A DNA stretch of 64,000 bases from an uncultured Bryobacterales bacterium (GTDB lineage Bacteria > Acidobacteriota > Terriglobia > Bryobacterales > UBA6623). The stretch covers positions 2,766,062 to 2,830,061 of the forward strand of contig OX638379.1 of NCBI GenBank assembly GCA_951813605.1, written 5' to 3'. This document shows, one piece after another, positions 58,132 through 64,000 of the stretch; positions within the stretch are counted from its first letter, which is position 1; each line of letters starts with the position of its first letter. The notes below the pieces were generated by a model. The model worked only from the letters and a program-made list of their open reading frames with translations, ran no database searches and was not told the origin of the DNA. The position numbers and the translations under genes are program-made.

Positions 58132-59454
58132 CTAGGGCTCCCAGGCGGTCCAATCCGCCGACTCGGCGTTCATCTCCTCGTAGAGGGCGCGCAACTCCGA
58201 AACCACTTCGGGACGCTCGGAAGCGACGTCCGCGCGCTCGGCGGGATCTTCGTCCAAGTTGTAGAGCTGCGGTGCGGTGACCGGTCGAACATCCTGCGCG
58301 TAGTTGTGGAATCGTTCGCGCGGCATGGCGAGCTTCCAGCGCCCCTTGCGGACCGCCTGCAGTTCCATGCGCACGAAGTAATGGAATGTGTCGCGGGCGC
58401 CCGCCCGGGACTCGCCGTGCCACAGCGCCGTCTGATCCACTCCGTCAAGCAGGCGGTCGCTGGACGGACGGATGCCGGCCAACGCCGCAAAGGTCGGAAG
58501 GACATCCAAGGTCGAGACGATCGCGCGGGACTCGCGTCCGGCGGGAACCCGCCCGGGAGCCCAGAGAATCGCCGGAACGCGCACGCCGCCTTCCCACGAC
58601 GTGCCCTTGGCGCCGCGCAGGCCGCCGGAATCGCCGGTGGCGAGGTGCCCGCCATGGCTTTCGAAATAGCGCTCGACTCGGGCGGGCTGGGACCACGGCC
58701 CGTTGTCGCTCGTGAACAGCACGTAAGTGTTCCCGACAAGGCCAAGGTTTTCAAGTTCGTCGAGCAAGCGACCGGTGTGGTGGTCAACCTCCGCCAGCGT
58801 GTCGCCGTACAGGTCGCCGTCGGTAGTGCCGATGAATTCGTCTGATGCCCCGATTACCACGTGGAGCATGGTGTGCGCCAGATACAGGAAGAACGGCGAG
58901 CCGCGGCTCTGCTTTCGAAGAAACTCGATCGCTTCATCGGTATACAGCTTCGTGAGCGAGCCCATTTTGTCGGTGGTTGCGAGCTGCTCCTTATTTCTCC
59001 ATAGCGTGACGCTGCCGTTGTCGTTCGCTCCCAGCGTGCCGTAGAAAGATTCGAATCCCTGGTCGTTCGGCAGCAAGCCCTCGAGCGGCCTGCGGCGGCT
59101 CATGTCCCATTTGCCGATGCCCGCCGTCGAGTAGCCGGCGTCTCGGAGCACCTCGGCCACCGTGACCTCGTCCGGTCGGACGGCCCACCCGCTGCCAACC
59201 CGCCCCGGATAGCGCGCGGTCATGAGCGCGCCGCGCGACGGACCGCATACAGTCTGGGCGTAGAAGCTCGTAAATCGAGTTCCCTCGCGGGCCATGCGGT
59301 CGAGGCGGGGAGTGCTGTTCTTCTCGGACCCGTAGCAGGCTAAATCGCCGTAGCCCACATCGTCGAGGAACACGATGACGAAATTCGGGCGCTCGGCCGG
59401 CGCGCCGCAGCCGGCAGCGAACAGGGCAATGGCGATCAGAGACTTGCGAAGCAT
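58132..59454 (-). CDS. Lipoprotein sulfatase (FGE-dependent)
   Basis: A 440-residue sulfatase. The signal MLRKSLIAIALFAAGCG has lipobox FAAGC, predicting a lipoprotein. Catalytic CxPSR occurs in AQTVCGPSRGALMTARYPGR, the metal site in VFLDDVGYGDLACYGSEKN, and GKWDMSRRRPLEGLLPNDQG and FTSDNGPWSQPARVE follow. C-terminal blocks (GGVRVPAILWAPGRVPAGRE, VRKGRWKLAMPRERF) are complete. It begins 48 nt after a PQQ-like gene on the same strand and probably shares its transcript. The substrate is unknown. It ends with no spacer against murA. Confidence 0.93.
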   Translation of the reverse strand: MLRKSLIAIALFAAGCGAPAERPNFVIVFLDDVGYGDLACYGSEKNSTPRLDRMAREGTRFTSFYAQTVCGPSRGALMTARYPGRVGSGWAVRPDEVTVAEVLRDAGYSTAGIGKWDMSRRRPLEGLLPNDQGFESFYGTLGANDNGSVTLWRNKEQLATTDKMGSLTKLYTDEAIEFLRKQSRGSPFFLYLAHTMLHVVIGASDEFIGTTDGDLYGDTLAEVDHHTGRLLDELENLGLVGNTYVLFTSDNGPWSQPARVERYFESHGGHLATGDSGGLRGAKGTSWEGGVRVPAILWAPGRVPAGRESRAIVSTLDVLPTFAALAGIRPSSDRLLDGVDQTALWHGESRAGARDTFHYFVRMELQAVRKGRWKLAMPRERFHNYAQDVRPVTAPQLYNLDEDPAERADVASERPEVVSELRALYEEMNAESADWTAWEP

Positions 59455-59502
59455 GGGAGAGTTCCAAATGCGGCGGCGGCGCAGGCGGGCAGTTGCGGGA
59501 CG

Positions 59503-60795
59503 CTAGCGCTCCAGGGAGAAGCGCACGATCTCCCGATCGTTGCGGATAATCATGTGTCGATTGGCGTACGCGGGATGCGTCCAATGAACCGCCCCGAACT
59601 CCCGCCGCCGGCGCAAGGGGTTGGTCGGCTCCATGAGCGTCGCGCGGTCCACTTCCTCGTACCCTTCCGGCGTGAAGCGGGCGATCACTAACTCGCCACG
59701 GTCATTGTTGATGAAGTAGCGGTCCTCGTGACGCACAATCTGCCCGGAAGCCCAGCGGGCGTTCTCCTTGGTCAGGTCGAGGGTTTCCCAGACCCTCGCG
59801 CCGGTGCTGGCGTCAAGGCAGCGAAGGTGACCGTAGCTGCCGATACCGTAGATGTAGCCGCCATCCACGACCGGCGTAGTGACCAGCGCGTGCAGGCCGT
59901 CTGTGTCGATCTCGCTGTCGCTGTTGCCCTTCCAGATCAGTTCCGCGGCCGGCCGGTCTTCCAGCAGGCGGTACATGCGAGAGCCGTTGTAGAACGCGGA
60001 AACGAGCAGCCCGTGCTCGCTGAGCACGGGCGTGGCCACCGTGAGTCCGGCCTGGATCTTGAACGGTTCCTCCCAGTAGAGATCCCCGGTCTCGGGATTG
60101 AGCGAGGCAACGGCAGTGGGGTGCCACACAATCAGCTGGCGGACACCGCCCGCCTCGATGATGATGGGAGGGTCGTAGCCCGGTTCCGAAGTGGCTTCGA
60201 TCGCTCTCCAAATCTCTTTGCCAGTCATCTTGTCGAAGGCAACGACCTTGGCGTCCGGGGACCCTCCGACCAGCGCGATCAGACGATTCCCGTCCACCAG
60301 CGGCGCACCGACAAAGCCCCAAGTCGGCAGTTCCGCGGCGAATTCTCTCTGGTAATTCCGGTGCCAGACCTGCTCGCCGTCCTTGACTCGCAAGCAGAAA
60401 AGGTCGCCCATCGAACCGAGCACGTAAACGCGATCGCCATCGACCGTGGGCGTCGCCCTTGGGCCGAGCGGGTAGGCCAGCCCGGCGTAGTCTACATTCC
60501 ATTCCTTCTCCCAGAGCAGGTCGCCGGTAGCCTCGTCCAGACTGAGGGCCCTCTCAACGCCCCGGCGGTTATCGGTGGAGCGGTAGTCGGTCACAAAGAC
60601 CCTGCCGTCCGCGACAGCCGGCCCGGCGTAGCCGTTGGCGATGGGCTTCGTCCAAGCCCGCTTGGGGCCGTCGGGCGGGAACCGGTCCAGGATGCCGGAC
60701 TCGGTCCAGACTCCGAGACGGTCCTTTCCTCGCCATTGCGGCCAGTCCGCAGCATGCAGGAGGGTCGCGGCTAGCAACAGCATGAAGTAGCGCAT
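59503..60795 (-). CDS. Secreted PQQ-like beta-propeller protein paired with a sulfatase
   Basis: A 430-residue exported propeller. The signal peptide MRYFMLLLAATLLHAADWPQ is followed by WRGKDRLGVWTESG, ALSLDEATGDLLWEKEW, VVAFDKMTGKEIWRAIEA, VASLNPETGDLYWEEPFK, LRCLDASTGARVWETLDL and a C-terminal blade ending NDREIVRFSLER. No heme or membrane anchor is visible. It is the first gene of a two-gene operon with the sulfatase at 58132. A TACAAT lies 8 nt before the ATG, so the transcript may have almost no leader. Confidence 0.87.
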   Translation of the reverse strand: MRYFMLLLAATLLHAADWPQWRGKDRLGVWTESGILDRFPPDGPKRAWTKPIANGYAGPAVADGRVFVTDYRSTDNRRGVERALSLDEATGDLLWEKEWNVDYAGLAYPLGPRATPTVDGDRVYVLGSMGDLFCLRVKDGEQVWHRNYQREFAAELPTWGFVGAPLVDGNRLIALVGGSPDAKVVAFDKMTGKEIWRAIEATSEPGYDPPIIIEAGGVRQLIVWHPTAVASLNPETGDLYWEEPFKIQAGLTVATPVLSEHGLLVSAFYNGSRMYRLLEDRPAAELIWKGNSDSEIDTDGLHALVTTPVVDGGYIYGIGSYGHLRCLDASTGARVWETLDLTKENARWASGQIVRHEDRYFINNDRGELVIARFTPEGYEEVDRATLMEPTNPLRRRREFGAVHWTHPAYANRHMIIRNDREIVRFSLER

Positions 60796-60803
60796 GAAGC
60801 GCT

Positions 60804-60809
60804 ATTGTA
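60804..60809 (-). promoter_or_regulatory. Possible -10 element of the propeller-sulfatase operon
   Basis: TACAAT on the minus strand ends 8 nt before the ATG at 60795, which would give a leaderless or nearly leaderless transcript. No convincing -35 is present. Confidence 0.35.
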
Positions 60810-60844
60810 GCCGCCCGCTGCATCCGAAGGGACCTTCGAGAGCC

Positions 60845-60867
60845 GGCACGAACCGTAAATTCGTGCC
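60845..60867. promoter_or_regulatory. Perfect inverted repeat between divergent genes
   Basis: GGCACGAA (60845-60852) and TTCGTGCC (60860-60867), 7 nt apart, sit between the propeller-sulfatase operon and nfo. The spacing suits an operator for a dimeric regulator, or an RNA hairpin. Confidence 0.3.
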
Positions 60868-60987
60868 AACTCCGGACTGCCTGGGCAGGCGGCGTCGCGG
60901 AGCTTCCCTGGGGCGCGGTCCCGACCTGCCTCTGCCCTGGCACGCGGCGCGGCGTCTCTCCCGCTAGGAAGCGCTATCGTCGGAGCA

Positions 60988-61893
60988 GTGAAACGGCGGC
61001 ATCGGATCGGGGCCCACACCTCCGCGGCGGGCGGCGTCCATCGGGCGGCGAAAGAGGCTGCCGACATCGGTTGCAACACCTTGCAGGTGTTCACTCGCAG
61101 TCCGAGGATGTGGCGCGGCCGGCCCCCCTCCGCCGAGAGCGTTCGACGGCTCAACGAGCTGCGCGGCGAGCACGATCTCACCCCCGTCGCCGTGCACGGC
61201 TGCTATCTCACGAACCTCGCCGCGGGCGACCCGACCGTGCAGGAGCGGTCGCGGGAGTCGTTCCGCCTGGAGATCGAAAACGCCCGGGCAATCGGGGCGG
61301 ATTACCTGGTGATCCATCCTGGCAGCGCCAAAGGGCAGTCCCGGGAGCGCGCCATCGACGTGTTCGCCTCTGCGCTGGCCGCAGTGCAGCGGGGATTCGA
61401 GTGGGGAAAGCTACGCCTGCTGCTAGAAAACACGGCCGGCGGAGGCGCCACGCTGGGCCGGACGTTCGAGGAGCTCGCAGAGCTTCGACAGGCCGTGGAG
61501 GCCCGTTGCGACGCGCCGCTAGGGTTCTGCATCGACACCGCCCACTGCTTCGAGGCCGGCTACGACGTCTCGACAAAGCTAGGCCTGCGCGCCACGGTTC
61601 GCACCATGCGGCAAGCGCTGGGCATGGAAAACGTGCGCCTGCTGCACGCTAACGACTCGAAGACCGAGCTTGGGTCGAACAGGGACCGCCACGAATCGAT
61701 CGGGGACGGCCACATCGGCTCGGAAGCCTTCGCTCGCATGCTGCGGCACCCGCAGCTGCGGTCGAAGCCGTTCATCCTCGAGACGCCGTTTATTGACGGC
61801 AGCCACAGAGAGAATGTCCGCAGGCTCCGGGCTCTGGCCGAGCGCGGAACGGGACAGACAGCAGGCGGCGAACCAACCCGAGGTTCCAACTAG
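60988..61893 (+). CDS. nfo: Endonuclease IV (apurinic/apyrimidinic endonuclease)
   Basis: A 301-residue TIM-barrel, zinc-dependent AP endonuclease of base excision repair. Zinc ligands are visible in order: His in VAVHGCYLTNLA, His in YLVIHPGSAKG, Glu in LLLENTAGGG, Asp and His in GFCIDTAHCFEAGYD, His in LLHANDSKTELGSNRDRHES (with the following Asp and His of the family), and Glu in FILETPF. The N-terminus RIGAHTSAAGG is conserved. The GTG at 60988 begins MKRRHRIGAH with CGGAG only 2-3 nt before it. The 3' end overlaps the convergent metallopeptidase by 4 nt. Confidence 0.94.
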   Translation: MKRRHRIGAHTSAAGGVHRAAKEAADIGCNTLQVFTRSPRMWRGRPPSAESVRRLNELRGEHDLTPVAVHGCYLTNLAAGDPTVQERSRESFRLEIENARAIGADYLVIHPGSAKGQSRERAIDVFASALAAVQRGFEWGKLRLLLENTAGGGATLGRTFEELAELRQAVEARCDAPLGFCIDTAHCFEAGYDVSTKLGLRATVRTMRQALGMENVRLLHANDSKTELGSNRDRHESIGDGHIGSEAFARMLRHPQLRSKPFILETPFIDGSHRENVRRLRALAERGTGQTAGGEPTRGSN

Positions 61894-62579
61894 TCGTCGC
61901 CGCCGCCGAGAAAGCCGGCGCGCAGCAGGAAATACAGCAGGGTCAGGATGCTTGACACCGCGGCCGCGACGTAGGTCCAGGCGGCTGCGCTGAGAACCTT
62001 GTCCATCCCGTCGCGCTCGTAGGGGCCGACGATGCCGTAATTCACGACCAGTTGCTTCGCTCGGTTGCTGGCGTCGAACTCGACAGGCAGCGTCACGAGC
62101 TGGAAAAGCACCGTTGCGGAAAACAGCAGGATCCCGAGGTACACCAATCCCGACAGGGAAAGAAACATGCCGATCATGATTGCCACGAAGCCGAAGTTGG
62201 AGCCGATGCTCGCTGTCGGCACGAGAGCCGAGCGCAGCTGCAAGGGAGCGTAGGCGTTGGCATGCTGGATGGCATGTCCCGCTTCGTGGCACGCGACACC
62301 GACGGCGGCAATCGAAGGCCGGTCGTGCACGTCCGGCGAAAGCGCCAGGCTGCGAGTCGCGGGGTTGTAATGATCAGACAGGAAGCCGTGGGCCCGTCCG
62401 ACCTTGACGTGTTGCAGGCCCGCTTGGTCCAGCATCGTGCGAGCGGCTTGCGCTCCAGTCATCCGCGCGCGCACCTTTCCGTATTTCTTGAAGGCTCGCT
62501 TGGTCCGGGAGCTCGCCCAAAGAGACAGTACGAGGCCCGGAATCATGAAGAGCAAGTAGACCGGATCGAAGAACAGCAT
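61890..62579 (-). CDS. YugP-like zinc metallopeptidase, membrane protein
   Basis: A 229-residue membrane-embedded peptidase of the neutral zinc metallopeptidase (YugP/DUF2) group. The motif HEAGH in VACHEAGHAIQHANAYAPLQ supplies two zinc ligands and the catalytic Glu; LSDHYNPATRSLALSPDVHD and LPVEFDASNRAKQLV are family hallmarks. Membrane helices are MLFFDPVYLLFMIPGLVLSL, NFGFVAIMIGMFLSLSGLVY, ILLFSATVLFQLVTLP and a C-terminal pair. Its cellular target is unknown. GGAGG lies 14 nt before the ATG at 62579, which is longer than ideal. Confidence 0.92.
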   Translation of the reverse strand: MLFFDPVYLLFMIPGLVLSLWASSRTKRAFKKYGKVRARMTGAQAARTMLDQAGLQHVKVGRAHGFLSDHYNPATRSLALSPDVHDRPSIAAVGVACHEAGHAIQHANAYAPLQLRSALVPTASIGSNFGFVAIMIGMFLSLSGLVYLGILLFSATVLFQLVTLPVEFDASNRAKQLVVNYGIVGPYERDGMDKVLSAAAWTYVAAAVSSILTLLYFLLRAGFLGGGDD

Positions 62580-62668
62580 CTGAGCGTTTTTTACCTCCTC
62601 GCAGAAAATTGCGACGAACTGCCTTTTAGTCTAGGCCAAGCCGGACCCGTGCCCGGCGCCCGGCTCGG

Positions 62669-63060
62669 TCAACCCAGGCGTGCCTCGGCCAAGGCGTCGC
62701 TGACCGCAGCAACCAACTTCTCGAGCCGCCTCACCAACACGCCGCCATCTGCAAGTTCCGCCTCCTCGCTGATCCTCTCGCAGCGGAACCGCTCGGCACG
62801 GGGGCTCGGCCGGGCAAGGCCTGGGAATCGGTCCGCGTGAGGCTGACGGTTTCGGCCGACATCGATGAGAATCTCCTAATCATGCATCAGAGGGAACGCG
62901 GCGCTAAGGCGGCGGCCCCGGCCGAGGAGAGGCTTCCCGGAGCTTGTTGCGCATGGAAACCGACTATTGCTGCCGCAACCGCTGTCCCCCTCACTATGCG
63001 GAGCGCATGCACGCCCATCTCGGCGAACGGGACCAGCATCGCGGCCCACTCAGGGTCGCT
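62669..63060 (-). pseudogene. Broken HEPN-domain protein, partner of the MNT gene
   Basis: The N-terminal half reads DPEWAAMLVPFAEMGVHALR, then AAAIVGFHAQQAPG, the HEPN core in which FHAQQA is diagnostic. A frameshift near 62945 is followed in another frame by FPLMHD, a TAG, EILIDVGRN and, after it, ERISEEAELADGGVLVRRLE with KLVAAVSDALAEARLG and TGA at 62671-62669, the expected HEPN C-terminus. HEPN proteins usually act as RNase toxins or antitoxin-neutralised partners of MNT proteins. Two lesions make activity unlikely. Confidence 0.72.
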
Positions 63061-63391
63061 CGTATAGGACCCTTCCCTCTCGCCGCGCACGTGCCAAGAC
63101 GCGATTCAGCGAGTCCCGCCAGCATGCAATCTCCGCTGCTGTGTAGGCGGTTGCGGCGCTGGGCACCTTGCGACCGGCCAGCGCCTGGCACGCCTGGACG
63201 CATTCGCGACGGAGGCTTCGAGTCTCACCGAATGGCTCGCACCGGAATTCCGCAAGATCCGAATCGGAGTCCGGGCGATGGTCGCCTATCGTCCGCGAGC
63301 CGAAGAGAATGATCGGCTCGGGACCGATGTTGTCGACGATGGCGCGAACCACGCTTTGCAACTCGGCACCTGTTCCCGAGCAGCGATGCAT
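63050..63391 (-). CDS. MNT-type minimal nucleotidyltransferase (HEPN partner)
   Basis: A 113-residue nucleotidyltransferase-fold protein. The motif is IILFGSRTIGDHRPDSDSDL: GSR, then the Asp pair that binds metal. The ending RDSLNRVLARARREGRVLYE is typical of MNT antitoxins of the MNT/HEPN system, which AMPylate the HEPN toxin. The ATG at 63391 (MHRCSGTGAELQ) is chosen because it begins just before the fold. Conserved hydrophobic residues after the Asp pair (usually LVV) are AEF here, and the middle seems short, so it may also be losing function. It overlaps the HEPN remnant start. Confidence 0.7.
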   Translation of the reverse strand: MHRCSGTGAELQSVVRAIVDNIGPEPIILFGSRTIGDHRPDSDSDLAEFRCEPFGETRSLRRECVQACQALAGRKVPSAATAYTAAEIACWRDSLNRVLARARREGRVLYERP

Positions 63392-63642
63392 GTCACTGAC
63401 TGGACGACTGCGAGGATAGAGAGCAGTTCCACCACAGTGCCCGTCCGCACCTATGGCGACACCGCCGCTCGAAGTGGAGCGAGAATCGTCGCTGGCCGCC
63501 TCCCGGCTCGCTCGATGGCCGCACTTCCACGGAGTATCTTCTCCCCGTCGATTCGCTCCGGCGGGAGGCAACCCGGCCTCCGGACGGCTCGTCCGCAGGC
63601 GGTTGAGAAACGGCAGGAAACTTCGATTGAGCATTGCCGCAG

Positions 63643-64000
63643 CTAGGCAGCCGGCAACGCGCCCGAGGCGATTTTGCGGTACGCCGCCTGGACTGCTCTC
63701 ACTCGCGGCCCGCGATTCGCCGCGAAAGGCAGGAAGCCATGCGGGTCCGGCGGCTGCCGCACCCCTGTCGCCAAGATCCAGTCGCGTGTCCTGGGGATCG
63801 CGACGCCAGCGCTGACGGGAGAGAACAGCCATTTCACGGCCGGTCCGTACGCCGCAAGCTTCTCCATGATCGGCTGGATCTCGCCGTCAGGGAGCGAGCC
63901 GAACACCCGGAACCAAGCCTCGGGCGCGGCTTCGGCAATGGCTTGAATCAGGGGCGCCGAATCTACGTAGGCCAAGCTGTCGGCGCTGACAACCAAGTCC
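63643..64000 (-). CDS. Unidentified protein, 3' part only
   Basis: The last 118 or so residues of a protein entering from the right window edge; no start is seen, since the frame is open to the end. It reads SLAYVDSAPLIQAIAEAAPE, KLAAYGPAVKWLFSPVSAGV, IPRTRDWILATG and QAAYRKIASGALPAA before the stop. The composition is coding-like. I do not recognise the family. The 250 bases between it and the MNT gene hold nothing I can assign. Confidence 0.55.
   Translation of the reverse strand, partial: DLVVSADSLAYVDSAPLIQAIAEAAPEAWFRVFGSLPDGEIQPIMEKLAAYGPAVKWLFSPVSAGVAIPRTRDWILATGVRQPPDPHGFLPFAANRGPRVRAVQAAYRKIASGALPAA

Overview
The window looks like a chromosomal segment of an Acidobacteriota bacterium, probably near the Bryobacterales/Solibacter side. 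This is inference from gene content: several Oar-type TonB-dependent receptors (TBDTs) with N-terminal carboxypeptidase-regulatory-like domains, a CRTAC1/UnbV FG-GAP protein, FGE-type sulfatases, secreted PQQ-like beta-propellers, and large TPR proteins. No rRNA, recognisable tRNA, CRISPR array or intact insertion sequence was found.

Layout. 1-5.1 kb: a decayed TBDT remnant, then an intact TBDT (minus) with a clear promoter. 5.2-9.8 kb: a DUF1761 protein, a CRTAC1/UnbV gene with a one-base deletion, and a TPR protein. 10.3-20.6 kb: a rearranged zone. It holds a TBDT head fused to a TPR tail, an intact TBDT, a PQQ-like propeller, and four truncated gene pieces packed end to end (TPR tail, DUF3891, type I restriction HsdR, TBDT tail). 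20.7-24.3 kb: a minus-strand set of SoxC-like molybdenum oxidoreductase, cytochrome c and TPR protein. 24.5-30 kb: a long TPR protein, a small membrane protein, and a GMC dehydrogenase with its gluconate-2-dehydrogenase-subunit-3 partner. 30-35 kb: mostly decayed DNA with remnants of a TPR gene, a tyrosine recombinase and an UnbV gene, an AT-rich island, and one intact membrane protein.

35-43.3 kb: an NfeD-like/flotillin pair, then a carbohydrate-type cluster of zinc alcohol dehydrogenase overlapping a hydroxypyruvate-isomerase-like gene, a lipoprotein sulfatase and an SSS symporter. 44-51.4 kb: a tandem pair of long TBDTs sharing promoter and 3' hairpin. The downstream one is intact; the upstream one carries two nonsense codons and a frameshift. 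51.9-64 kb: a ricin-type lectin, a sulfatase remnant, an amidase, an alkyltransferase-like DNA repair protein, a zinc-ribbon protein, a PQQ-like propeller, murA, a sulfatase-plus-propeller operon, nfo, a YugP-like metallopeptidase, and a MNT/HEPN pair whose HEPN half is broken.

Working together: the receptors, sulfatases, propellers, dehydrogenases, isomerase and symporter fit scavenging of (possibly sulfated) polymers or sugars. The most distinctive feature is repeated duplication, fusion and decay of TBDT and TPR genes. I did not find a clearly new defence or biosynthetic system.
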